A stretch of DNA of 21,972 nucleotides from Firm-13 sp964617375 (GTDB lineage Bacteria > Bacillota > Clostridia > Saccharofermentanales > Saccharofermentanaceae). The stretch is taken from positions 1 to 21,972 of the forward strand of contig CAZTXQ010000048.1 of assembly GCA_964617375.1 (NCBI GenBank). Direction: 5' to 3'. The notes under the pieces were generated by a model that was not told where the DNA came from, made no database searches, and worked only from the letters and a program-made list of their open reading frames with translations. Numbering within the stretch: position 1 is the stretch's first letter; every line of letters starts with the position of its first letter. Of this stretch, positions 1 to 8,554 are shown one piece after another. Both the position numbers and the translations under genes were made by a program.

Positions 1-3000
1 GGATCTGATTTCCCTGGGCATCCGTAATGCCGGAAAGGGTTCCGTCGCCGTTATAACCGTAGCTGATCGTTCCGTTCCCGTCCGTTATGGTGGAGACGGC
101 TCCGTAAGAGTTGTATGTGTAGCTGGTTTCGCCGTCGGCGGTGACAACACGTATGACTCTGTCAAACGAATCGTACGAATAGGCTGTGGAGTTTCCGCCG
201 AAATCGGTTGAAGAGATTACTCTGCCGTATTCATCGTAGGCTGTCGTGGCCGTAAGGCCCGCGGCATTGGTTACGCAGATGCATCTTCCGTTGCTGTCGT
301 AGGCATAGCTCGTGATGTTCCCGTTCGCGTCCTTCACTTGGGTGATGTTCCCGAGCGAGTCGTATTCGTACTCCCACAGGCCGCCGAGAGCATCCTCGAC
401 TGAGGTCAGACGATCACGTGAGTCATAGGTATAAGAGGTGGTATTTCCTAGGGCATCGGTCTCGGAAACAATTCTTCCTCTGAGATCGTAGGATGCCGAA
501 TATGTGCTTCCGTCCGGATATGTGACTGCGGTTTCATTTCCTGCGGCATCGTATGAAATTGTCGTCGTATGTCCAAGTGCGTCCGTTACCGCGGATACCT
601 GATTATTGGTCGTATATGCGTATGTCGTGCTGTTGCCGTCCTCGTCGGTTACCGAGGTATTGCGTCCGATCGAATCGTAACCAAACGTGGTAGACGCTCC
701 AAAAATATTGGTTGATGTGATCAAACGGTCGCAGGCGTCATAGGTGTATGTTGCATGCGTACCGTCGGAGTAGTCTTTTCGAGTGATATTGCCGACCGCA
801 TCATAGGTAAAGGTGATCGATCTGCCCAGCCGATCAATCGCGGATATGTTCTGCCCTTCCGCGTCATACGTAAAGCTTTCTCCGGTTCCGTCGGCATAGG
901 TGATATGCGTGAGATGACCGTACAAATCATATGTGTAATCGGTCCTCCGGCCCTCGGCATCGATTGCAGCTGTCATGTCGCCGGCCACGTTGTACTCAAA
1001 GGAATCAACCGTACCGTCACTGTGTCTGACCTGCGTGATTTTGTCATTGGCGTCATAGGAGTACTCGTTTACCAATGTCTTTCCGTTATAAACCATGCTG
1101 GATGTCACGACACGCCCAAGCTGATCATAGGTAAAGTTGGTGACGGTTCCCACCGCATCCGTCGTCGTCATGACCTTACCATCTGCGTCGTAGGTCATAT
1201 TCACAATGGTGCCGAGACTGTCGGTTATGCTCTTCAGGTCGCCTTCTTCGGAATAGGAGAAATTCTCGGTATTCCCCAATGCATCTTCCGACTGTGTCAA
1301 TTCTCCGTAGGTGTTGTAAACGAGGGAAAGCATTGCGGTACCGCCTGCCGACATGGTAAGCAGCTGGCCCTTTGCATCGTATGCGGAGGAAATCTCAAGT
1401 CCTTCGGAATTGGATGCGTTTAAGAGATCTCCGGAAGCGGAGTACGTATAATGCGTAACGTTACCCAGCGGATCCGTCTCCGTTGACATATGGCCGTTGG
1501 CATCGTACGTATAGGTGGTTGTTCTTCCAAGAGCGTCCGTCTTCGTCAGAACATTACCCTTTGCGTCATAGGTGTAGATGGTCGAATAGCCAAGTTTATT
1601 GGTGACGACCTCGCGTTTGGCGTCAAGATCGTGTGTGAATTCGGTACGTTTCCCGCTGCTGTCCACGGTTGCCGTAAGCCGGCCGGTTTCGTCGTATTCA
1701 TTGTGGGCCACAACGGTGCCATCGCTGTTGGACACGCCGGTGCAATAATGGTTGGCATACGTAAAACCGGTAGAATTGCCCGCGCGATCAACAACTCCGA
1801 TCAGATCCTTGTTGTCGTCGTATGTATAGGACACCGTGTTGGCTATTCCGTCGGAGATAGATGTGATTTTGCCTTCGGCATCGCGGGTAAAAGATACACC
1901 CGATCCGTCGGAATAAAAAACTCCATCATCCGAAATGGTTATTGTTTTTCCGTATACGTCCTCAATTTTTGTAAGGCCTTCTCCTATGGTAAAGTAATAC
2001 TTCGTTCCGTCCGCGGCAGTAAGCTTAAAATGAACCAGATTGATCTCTTCAAGGCCAATGTTATATAGGCAGCCGTTTGAATAGATGAGATTCGAGCACT
2101 CATCGAGAAATTCAAGGGTAGACGTACCATTTTTACTCTCGAAAGAAACATTTATATCATGGTACATGGCTATGATCTGCTGGGATTCGGGAGTCAGTTT
2201 CAGCTCAAATGTCTCGGAGTGACCATTCCCCCAATCGATATAGATCTCATGAAGATAGTCTTCCGTCCAATAATAGTTATTCGTTCCAACAATTCCTACG
2301 CTTGTCCCCTGACTCCAGCCTTCCGCAAGATTTCCGCTTGCGGAAATCTTGGGACCGCCAACCGACATGTTCCAGCCGTAACCGAAATCGCCGAGACTGC
2401 TTGCGTTTCGGCTGTCATAGGTCCTGTATATATCGATCGGAAATCTGTCCAGTTCAAGAGTTGTATCAAGGAAGGTCATGGTATATATACCGATCTTCGC
2501 TTGACCGTCAATCAGGATGGTTGCTTCGTCCGTAATGTATGCGTTGTCCGAGGAGACCGTTAGTCTTACTATATAGAACCCGTTTGATAGAAGAGTGGCG
2601 TCGATCTGACCTAAACTACCTCCATCAACAACAGCGGTTCCATTGCCGAGAACGATGCCGCTTTCTTCTCCTACCGGAATCAATTCCAATGAATAATCTT
2701 TAAAATCTTCTCCTGATGCGACCCCAATGATCGGATCCTGATACGTAATCGTTTTTCCATTAAAAGAGTCATCGATATCAGCAACCAGTTTCGTATGCAG
2801 ATTTGGATCCACCGGATTTTCCGGGTCTTCCGGAAGAATTTCAGACAGATCATACGAGAACTGCCTTTCCACGGATTTTGTTTTCCCGCTCGCAGAAGTT
2901 ACTACCAAAAGAAGCTTAATGTTAGTTTCCGGAACGTCCTGAATATCCAAATTTCCAATGGCTTTATTAAGGTAATTACCGCTGCCGGAACCAATGATTG

Positions 3001-5869
3001 CCCAGTCATCAACGTTGGAAATGTGATAGAGAAGCTGGTATGTAGAGTCCTCCTCACAATCAATGGTTCCAAGTATAGACATGCCGGACTTTGTGATATT
3101 GATACCGCTTATATTGGCATCCATCGTGGACGATTCTACCAACGTCGTATCTGTTGTTTTCGAGTAGAGAATGCCGGCTGTATCCCGTATATCAACGGTA
3201 ATTGTATACGCGCCTTCCGACCATCCTGAAGTGTCAAGTGACACAATTGTGCCATACTCGGATGCAATATTCGCAGCTTGTTGAGACACTACCTCATCTT
3301 GTTCGTTTCGTACGGTTACCGTAGCTGAAGCAATATCAATATCCTGCTTTGCTTTGGCAAAAATATCGATGACCTCGCCAATCTCATACTCACTATTATT
3401 AGCCGGAGTTAAAATTTCGATTGCGTCATCATGTGCGGCATGAATGTCCGGATATGGGTCAAGTTCAATACCGTGCACATGAAAATTGGCGGTATTCCAT
3501 GCCGTTTCTGCCATGAGTGATACATACAATGAATGTTCATTCCCGAAAAGTTCAGAGAGGCTAACATTCATCATGAGAGTCGGTTCTGTTGGCTTTGTTA
3601 CATTTCCGTCTTTATCGTAAGGAGCAACATATACATATAAGATTTCATCTTCGCCATCGTACTCATACCATATCTCGTGCACAGTACCATAATTGCGGAA
3701 AGCCGGATACTCGGCCAAACAATAGTCGTGCAAAGAATCTCCGTTAAGATAAACACTAATCTGCGAATTATAAGGTTCTGTGCCGAACTGCCATTCTCCT
3801 TGTCCCATTGGATCTTTCCAATAGTGATTAGCACCTCTCGAAACGTCTATATGTATAGCAAAGCTTGAATAGATATCTCCCGGCTTTGAACTGAAGAACA
3901 GGGATATTGCGTTACACGGTATAGAATCTCCTGTTGTAAGGCTGAAAGTGAATCGTCCGGAGAAGGAATAGTCCGGGCTAAACTCTCGCGAGCCGTTATA
4001 CCTTACTGTTGTATCTGCAAACATTGCATTGTTCATAAGACACATTTCTGTTGCAGAGAGTGTAGAGTATCGTCCTACGAACCAATCCGGTATTATGTAG
4101 CATGATTTATACCCATACTGAGGATTTCCTTGTGAAAAAATAGAATACTCCGGTCGATCCTCCAGAGGAATTTCGGTCGGTGTAGGTGTCGGCGTCGCCG
4201 TGGGTGTAGGAGTCGCCGTGGGTGTCGGCGTTGCCGTGGGCGTCGGAGTTGCCGTGGGCGTCGGCGTCGCCGTGGGCGTCGGCGTCGCCGTGGGTGTCGG
4301 TGTTGCTGTAGGTGTCGGAGTTGCTGTAGGCGTGGGTGTTGCCGTAGGTGTAGGTGTCGGTGTTGCCGTAGGCGTAGGTGTTGCCGTAGGCGTGGGAGTC
4401 GCCGTGGGCGTAGGTGTTGCCGTGGGCGTAGGGGTTGCCGTGGGCGTAGGGGTTGCCGTGGGCGTGGGGGTTGCCGTAGGTGTCGTCGGTGTAATTACGG
4501 TTATCTTGTCACTGTCAAGAATCTGCTCGCCTCGAGCCGTATTAATATATGCTTCAAGTGTGTACTCACCGATATTCGAGGTATCAAGATTATAAATACG
4601 TGTTTCATCGATGGTTACATTGGTACCGTTCAGCCTATAGAAAATTTCGTATGGCGTATCTACAATCGCAGAGACAATACTGAAATTTGCCGCATCGCCG
4701 GCATTTACCTGTGCAGCTGAAGCCACAATGTCTATCGCAGGGTATGTTGTAACAAGCTCAAGATCACTCACGGAGGCGATTACATTCAGAATGGAACCGC
4801 TGTATTGAACGCCGTTGGCAACAATTCTGCCGTTAATAGTCGTATCGTAGGCGTTGATCTGAACCTGGCCATTGGGGGCGTACAGAATGCCGTTGACATT
4901 GATCTGGCTTCCGTTAATGGTGATGTTGCCGTTCTGTGAATACAAAACGACTCGGCCATCGCCGGAAAGAGTGTTGACCTGATATGTAATATTGCCGGAA
5001 GCGACGATAATACAATCTCCGGTGAATTTTGTTCCCGAGATATTCACGTCACCATCGAAGTAATAATATCCGTTGGCCGTAATTGAATCCTGTGAAGCGA
5101 GCGCATCCGGAGATATCGGTGCAAGAGTATTGGCATACGCCAATAATGCTCCGCTCCAATCCGGCATTGGTACAGGAGCAGCAAGTTCCTTGCGTTCACC
5201 GATCTCCATTTTCCAGCCGTTCGTTTGGAGTGTTCCGACGCTCTCCGCACTGCCATGTAAATGCAACTCGGAGCCGTTATAAACAAAATTTCTTCCGGTA
5301 TATACGTTGCCGAATATATTGCTTTTCCAACCGCTGAATACAAAATCGGAGTCCGCGCCGCCCGAGAAAATTGCATACGGAAACAAGGACGATTCTTCCG
5401 CATTCGCTGTTTCGGGAGCCGGTTTCGCAACAACATTTACAGCATCCGGATAAGAAGGAGCACCTGTCGATCCTTCGGCAATGAATCCGAAAGAAATGGA
5501 TGCTCCCGCCGCGATTTGCGAATTGTATTCCTCATTTGTGAAAAGAATTGCGTTCTCTGTTGTGACAGTGTCTCCCGTTAATTGCCTGGCATTCCAGACG
5601 CTTGATATCGTCACGGCAGATGCGTATTGAAAGGACAGCGCCCATCCGTCCACAGCTTTACTGCCGGTATTGGTTACGTTGATTGTCCCCTGTGAAAAAT
5701 TCCCCCACGTAGAATCCTGCGTATAACAGATGCTGAAAGGAGCCTGCTCGTAGGTTTTCTGTATGACTTCGGCCCGTACTTTGCCGAGCGGAAAGAGCTC
5801 CAAAATTATGGATATAATCAAACAAAAACTGATAGCCTTAAAAAACAATCCCCGCCCTGAATGTTTCAT
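1..5869 (-). CDS. Secreted multidomain RHS/YD-repeat protein, C-terminus cut by window edge
   Basis: The frame stays open from the ATG at 5869 to the left edge, giving 1956 visible codons. Residues 1-33 form a Sec signal peptide (basic start, hydrophobic core, cleavage near VRA-E). Residues 45-135 resemble a family 2 carbohydrate-binding module, with spaced Trp (W76, W92), a VWNA motif and an IAAGASISFGF strand. Residues about 262-366 are a repetitive Asn/Gly-rich beta segment (NGNITINGS, NGILYAPNG, INGRIVANG), probably a beta-helix. A Thr-Pro linker follows (462-568), then a lectin-like beta domain (about 580-808) and Ig-like modules. An RHS entry motif (FPIDIYRTYDS) sits near 1146, and about 29 YD repeats (YDxxGRL) run from about 1320 to the edge. 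The ribosome binding site is AGGGGGG, 5 nt before the ATG. By analogy with WapA-type proteins it is probably exported and displayed on, or released from, the cell. The variable or toxic C-terminus would lie beyond the window. Domain names come from reading motifs, not from a profile search. Confidence 0.9.
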   Translation of the reverse strand, partial: MKHSGRGLFFKAISFCLIISIILELFPLGKVRAEVIQKTYEQAPFSICYTQDSTWGNFSQGTINVTNTGSKAVDGWALSFQYASAVTISSVWNARQLTGDTVTTENAILFTNEEYNSQIAAGASISFGFIAEGSTGAPSYPDAVNVVAKPAPETANAEESSLFPYAIFSGGADSDFVFSGWKSNIFGNVYTGRNFVYNGSELHLHGSAESVGTLQTNGWKMEIGERKELAAPVPMPDWSGALLAYANTLAPISPDALASQDSITANGYYYFDGDVNISGTKFTGDCIIVASGNITYQVNTLSGDGRVVLYSQNGNITINGSQINVNGILYAPNGQVQINAYDTTINGRIVANGVQYSGSILNVIASVSDLELVTTYPAIDIVASAAQVNAGDAANFSIVSAIVDTPYEIFYRLNGTNVTIDETRIYNLDTSNIGEYTLEAYINTARGEQILDSDKITVITPTTPTATPTPTATPTPTATPTPTATPTPTATPTPTATPTPTATPTPTPTATPTPTATPTPTATPTPTATPTPTATPTPTATPTPTATPTPTATPTPTATPTPTPTEIPLEDRPEYSIFSQGNPQYGYKSCYIIPDWFVGRYSTLSATEMCLMNNAMFADTTVRYNGSREFSPDYSFSGRFTFSLTTGDSIPCNAISLFFSSKPGDIYSSFAIHIDVSRGANHYWKDPMGQGEWQFGTEPYNSQISVYLNGDSLHDYCLAEYPAFRNYGTVHEIWYEYDGEDEILYVYVAPYDKDGNVTKPTEPTLMMNVSLSELFGNEHSLYVSLMAETAWNTANFHVHGIELDPYPDIHAAHDDAIEILTPANNSEYEIGEVIDIFAKAKQDIDIASATVTVRNEQDEVVSQQAANIASEYGTIVSLDTSGWSEGAYTITVDIRDTAGILYSKTTDTTLVESSTMDANISGINITKSGMSILGTIDCEEDSTYQLLYHISNVDDWAIIGSGSGNYLNKAIGNLDIQDVPETNIKLLLVVTSASGKTKSVERQFSYDLSEILPEDPENPVDPNLHTKLVADIDDSFNGKTITYQDPIIGVASGEDFKDYSLELIPVGEESGIVLGNGTAVVDGGSLGQIDATLLSNGFYIVRLTVSSDNAYITDEATILIDGQAKIGIYTMTFLDTTLELDRFPIDIYRTYDSRNASSLGDFGYGWNMSVGGPKISASGNLAEGWSQGTSVGIVGTNNYYWTEDYLHEIYIDWGNGHSETFELKLTPESQQIIAMYHDINVSFESKNGTSTLEFLDECSNLIYSNGCLYNIGLEEINLVHFKLTAADGTKYYFTIGEGLTKIEDVYGKTITISDDGVFYSDGSGVSFTRDAEGKITSISDGIANTVSYTYDDNKDLIGVVDRAGNSTGFTYANHYCTGVSNSDGTVVAHNEYDETGRLTATVDSSGKRTEFTHDLDAKREVVTNKLGYSTIYTYDAKGNVLTKTDALGRTTTYTYDANGHMSTETDPLGNVTHYTYSASGDLLNASNSEGLEISSAYDAKGQLLTMSAGGTAMLSLVYNTYGELTQSEDALGNTENFSYSEEGDLKSITDSLGTIVNMTYDADGKVMTTTDAVGTVTNFTYDQLGRVVTSSMVYNGKTLVNEYSYDANDKITQVRHSDGTVDSFEYNVAGDMTAAIDAEGRRTDYTYDLYGHLTHITYADGTGESFTYDAEGQNISAIDRLGRSITFTYDAVGNITRKDYSDGTHATYTYDACDRLITSTNIFGASTTFGYDSIGRNTSVTDEDGNSTTYAYTTNNQVSAVTDALGHTTTISYDAAGNETAVTYPDGSTYSASYDLRGRIVSETDALGNTTSYTYDSRDRLTSVEDALGGLWEYEYDSLGNITQVKDANGNITSYAYDSNGRCICVTNAAGLTATTAYDEYGRVISSTDFGGNSTAYSYDSFDRVIRVVTADGETSYTYNSYGAVSTITDGNGTISYGYNGDGTLSGITDAQGNQI
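4175..4496 (-). repeat. 18-bp coding minisatellite encoding the Thr-Pro linker
   Basis: About 16 tandem copies of an 18-bp unit encode (TPTPTA)n on the minus strand. One copy is extended by 6 bp, giving an extra TP pair. Units differ mainly at third codon positions, so the peptide is kept while the DNA drifts. Such linkers commonly separate cellulose-binding modules from other domains in secreted clostridial proteins. Here it separates the CBM2-like and beta-helix part from the lectin-like and RHS part. On the plus strand the same DNA reads as an artefactual Gly-Val repeat. Confidence 0.92.
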
Positions 5870-5906
5870 ACTTACCCCCCTATATAACACCACATCATTG
5901 ATTAGT

Positions 5907-5935
5907 ATCCTAGTCTGGATATAACTCTATGTCAA
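5907..5935 (-). promoter_or_regulatory. Sigma-A promoter of the RHS gene
   Basis: On the minus strand a perfect -35 box TTGACA (5935-5930) is followed by a 17-bp spacer and a -10 box TAGGAT (5912-5907, 4 of 6 matches). The expected transcript start is near 5900, giving a leader of about 30 nt with the G-rich ribosome binding site at 5881-5875. No operator is evident. The call rests on the consensus match only. Confidence 0.65.
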
Positions 5936-6072
5936 TATATTTTTATTGTCCCCAATATTTTTGTTTACTTATCCAGTCGATGACAATAGAATCCGAACTT
6001 GATTGGAATTAGAGTATTCCCCCCGCTCCCCAATCCCCTCAAATACCCCAATAAGCGCGTTCGCTGTATTCA

Positions 6073-6095
6073 ATCGGACAAAAATGTTTTATACT
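6073..6095 (+). promoter_or_regulatory. Possible promoter of the nucleotidyltransferase-ppaC pair
   Basis: A good -10 box TATACT lies at 6090-6095. The hexamer 17 bp upstream (TATTCA) matches the -35 consensus at only 3 positions. It is correctly placed about 65 bp before the chosen start of the nucleotidyltransferase and diverges from the RHS promoter. Apart from these two promoters, nothing is recognisable in 5936-6108. Confidence 0.35.
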
Positions 6096-6159
6096 GATCC
6101 TATTATCGGTGAAAAAACTTTGCCGGGCAAAGGCGCCCGGATTTGAACCCGGAGGTTTT

Positions 6160-6663
6160 ATGATTGCGATTTTACTTGTTGCAGGTTATGCGACGCGACT
6201 ATATCCGCTGACCATCAACACACCGAAGCCTCTCCTGCCGGTGGGCGGGCGGGCTTTGCTGGATTATATTACGGACGAGCTTGATACCCTCCCGGACTTG
6301 AACGGTATCTGCCTNNNNNNNNNNNNNNNNNNNNNNNNNNNNNNNNNNNNNNNNNNNNNNNNNNNNNNNNNNNNNNNNNNNNNNNNNNNNNNNNNNNNNN
6401 NNNNNNNNNNNNNNGAGTCCGAAACGGCTATTTACGCGACGTATTTTTATCTGAAGGAAACGCTTCCGCTGATTAAGACCTATCTGGCTGAGGGAAATAC
6501 GCCGGATGCGCCCGGGAATTTCCCGTCCTGGCTCTATAAGCGGCAGGATGTATATGCCTATCTCGCGGACGGTACGTGCATCGATATCGGAACTCCTGAG
6601 AATTACCGGGATGTGACCGAGAAGTTCCCCGAATTGTGGAAAACGAGAAAGAATCTCGTCTGA
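6160..6663 (+). CDS. Sugar-phosphate nucleotidyltransferase (NTP_transferase family), interrupted by an assembly gap
   Basis: The N-terminus has the signature of this family: MIAILLVAGYATRLYPLT, the nucleotide-binding Gly-rich loop, then KPLLPVGG with the conserved Lys. The C-terminus has PDAPGNFPSWLYKR and CIDIGTPENYRDV, typical of the acceptor-binding end. These enzymes join a sugar or choline phosphate to an NTP and release pyrophosphate; the substrate cannot be read from the sequence. The ATG at 6160 is preferred because GGAGG lies 4 nt upstream; an in-frame GTG at 6109 lacks a binding site and adds unconserved residues. About 51 residues are visible before the N run and 82 after it. Relatives have about 240 residues, so roughly 100 residues are hidden. 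It sits 31 bp before the pyrophosphatase gene on the same strand, suggesting co-transcription. Confidence 0.82.
   Translation: MIAILLVAGYATRLYPLTINTPKPLLPVGGRALLDYITDELDTLPDLNGICXXXXXXXXXXXXXXXXXXXXXXXXXXXXXXXXXXESETAIYATYFYLKETLPLIKTYLAEGNTPDAPGNFPSWLYKRQDVYAYLADGTCIDIGTPENYRDVTEKFPELWKTRKNLV
6315..6414. other. Assembly gap of 100 Ns
   Basis: This is a run of exactly 100 N, the usual placeholder for a scaffold gap of unknown length. It falls inside the nucleotidyltransferase gene. The reading frame continues across it as drawn, but this carries no information because the true length is unknown. Confidence 0.97.
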
Positions 6664-6694
6664 TCCATTTCGCTCACGACGGAGGATCCCTATC

Positions 6695-8395
6695 ATGATG
6701 AAGACTCCCGACCGCCCGATCCCACCGGCACATCCGTCACGCGACGCGATCGGCCGGCAGGATTTCTATCAACCTGTCACGTACATCAGCGGGCACCGTC
6801 ATCCCGACACCGATTCGATCGTCTCTGCCATGGCGTACGAGGCCTTAAAGCAGAAGCTCGGCGAGATGGTTTTCGCCGTACGCCTGGGAGAGATCAACCC
6901 GGAGACCGCGCTAGTCCTAAAGCGTTTCGGTCTTTCGGCGCCCCCCTCGCTTTCCGATATCCGTACGCAGGTACGCGATCTCCAGATCGATCACCCGACG
7001 CCCGTGATGCCCGACGAGCCGATCTGGAAGGCATGGGATCACCTGCGCCTTGAACAGACGAAATCCGTGCCGGTTGCCGATACCGACGGTCACTTTATGG
7101 GTCTGATCACAAGCGGCGACATCGCCGCCTTTGATATGAATCAGATCCACGACGCCGGGACGTCCGCGACACTCGGGAATCTGATTCAGACGATTTCCGG
7201 CACTCTGATCTGCGGTCCCGAAACCGAATTTTTAAGCGCCCCGATCTTTGTGACGGGAAAAGACTGCACACTCCATACCGACGGCATTGTGCTCGGCGAA
7301 GACGTCGACGAGCAGACCATTCTCCGTGCCGGAGACGCCAAAGTTCTCTGTCTGATTGCCTGTAGTGTTGAAGACCCTGAGGCTTTCCGGGCTTCTCTTT
7401 CGGCCGCGGCGCGCGAAAATGCGACTGTGACGGTCCTCTCCTCTCCTTTCTCCCTATACCGCACTCTTCGCCTCGTAACGCTGGCGACTTCGGTTTCCAC
7501 GGTGATGCAAGGCGAGAGTGTCGTCCACTTTTCGCTTTCCGACTATGTGGATGACGTCCGTAACGTCATGCTCTCCAGCCGTTTCAGAAGTTACCCGGTC
7601 GTCGACGATTACGGCCATGTCGCCGGCATGATCTCCCGCTTCCATCTCATTCGGCCGTCGCGAAAAAGGGTTATCCTCGTCGACCACAATGAGACCGCGC
7701 AGTCGTTCCCGGGTCTTGAGCAGGCCGAGATCGTCGAGATCATCGACCATCACAGAATCGGCGACGTCACGACGGACGGGCCGATCTATGTGCGAAATGA
7801 GCCGGTCGGCTCGACCTCTACGATTATCGCGAGTATGTACCTCGAACGCGATCTTGAGATTGATCCGCCGATTGCCGGCATTCTGCTTGCGGCCATCCTG
7901 TCGGATACGATTTTTTTCAAGTCGCCGACCTGTACGAAACGCGACCGCGAGATCGCGGAACTCCTGTCCCGTATCTGCGGCGAAAAGATGGAAACCCTTG
8001 CGGCCGAAATGTTCACGCCGGACGAGTCCCTCCTCAAGATGACGGCCAAGGAACTTCTCAATATGGACTTCAAGGTCTTCCGCATGGCCGGTGCCAAGGT
8101 CGCGATCGCGCAGATCAGCGCTATGAATATCGACGGATTTCTCGCAAGAGAAACCGATCTTCTGGCACAGATGGAGACCGACCGGAAGCTCGAGGATTAC
8201 GATATGGTCATGATGGCGCTGACGGACATCGAAAAGGGCGGCTCGCAGATTCTTGTCGCCGGCAGTCTCGGTGACGCCCTGGAGCGGGCGTACGGCGAGG
8301 AAGCGCGCGGCAAGCAGTCGTTCTACCTGCCGGGTGTCATGAGCCGGAAGAAACAGATCGTCCCGCAGCTTTCGATGGTCGTCGGAATCGGCTGA
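6695..8395 (+). CDS. ppaC: Manganese-dependent inorganic pyrophosphatase, family II, with CBS and DRTGG regulatory insert
   Basis: Hydrolyses cytoplasmic pyrophosphate to phosphate. The DHH-fold metal ligands are all visible: GHRHPDTDS (H34, D38, D40), VDHNE (D330), IIDHH (H352, H353) and LSDT (D404). The DHHA2 domain ends with the substrate-binding SRKKQ (550-554). Between the first and second DHH segments lies a regulatory insert: CBS motif 1 (about 85-145), a DRTGG-like domain (about 150-260) and CBS motif 2 (about 265-325). Characterised clostridial CBS-DRTGG pyrophosphatases are controlled by adenine nucleotides and diadenosine polyphosphates, so the same is inferred here. At 566 residues it is slightly longer than usual because of a poorly conserved N-terminal extension of about 25 residues. 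GGAGG lies 9 nt before the first of two adjacent ATG codons; the second (6698) is equally possible. Confidence 0.95.
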   Translation: MMKTPDRPIPPAHPSRDAIGRQDFYQPVTYISGHRHPDTDSIVSAMAYEALKQKLGEMVFAVRLGEINPETALVLKRFGLSAPPSLSDIRTQVRDLQIDHPTPVMPDEPIWKAWDHLRLEQTKSVPVADTDGHFMGLITSGDIAAFDMNQIHDAGTSATLGNLIQTISGTLICGPETEFLSAPIFVTGKDCTLHTDGIVLGEDVDEQTILRAGDAKVLCLIACSVEDPEAFRASLSAAARENATVTVLSSPFSLYRTLRLVTLATSVSTVMQGESVVHFSLSDYVDDVRNVMLSSRFRSYPVVDDYGHVAGMISRFHLIRPSRKRVILVDHNETAQSFPGLEQAEIVEIIDHHRIGDVTTDGPIYVRNEPVGSTSTIIASMYLERDLEIDPPIAGILLAAILSDTIFFKSPTCTKRDREIAELLSRICGEKMETLAAEMFTPDESLLKMTAKELLNMDFKVFRMAGAKVAIAQISAMNIDGFLARETDLLAQMETDRKLEDYDMVMMALTDIEKGGSQILVAGSLGDALERAYGEEARGKQSFYLPGVMSRKKQIVPQLSMVVGIG

Positions 8396-8554
8396 TGGAT
8401 GGGTGCCTAAAAATGTAGAGATTTTTTACTGTTATATGCATATTTGCGCTTTCTTCTGCATCGGCCGTGGACGTCAATATGTATGAACTGGCATGTTTCC
8501 TGGGTTCTATATGTATTTCTGTTTCGGATTTGATAGCCACTGCAAGCGACGGCT
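8396..8554. other. Intergenic DNA before the repeat array
   Basis: No coding sequence, RNA gene or clear hairpin terminator is seen between the ppaC stop and the repeat array. A short run of T (near 8421) is not preceded by a convincing stem. Confidence 0.5.

Noticed and set aside
755..2563. Long plus-strand open frames opposite the RHS gene
   Set aside because: They are antisense shadows of the YD repeats, whose codon pattern leaves the opposite strand open. They lack ribosome binding sites and recognisable domains.
4200..4595. Gly-Val repeat protein on the plus strand
   Set aside because: It is the antisense reading of the Thr-Pro linker minisatellite.
6121..6158. tRNA-like 3' end on the minus strand (GGTTCAAATCC flanked by GC-rich arms)
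   Set aside because: The T-loop consensus matches, but the stem has a mismatch, no acceptor or anticodon arm can be built, and the upstream DNA is the conserved start of the nucleotidyltransferase.
6109..6159. GTG start extending the nucleotidyltransferase by 17 residues
   Set aside because: There is no ribosome binding site before it, the added residues are unlike the family, and the ATG at 6160 has GGAGG at good spacing.
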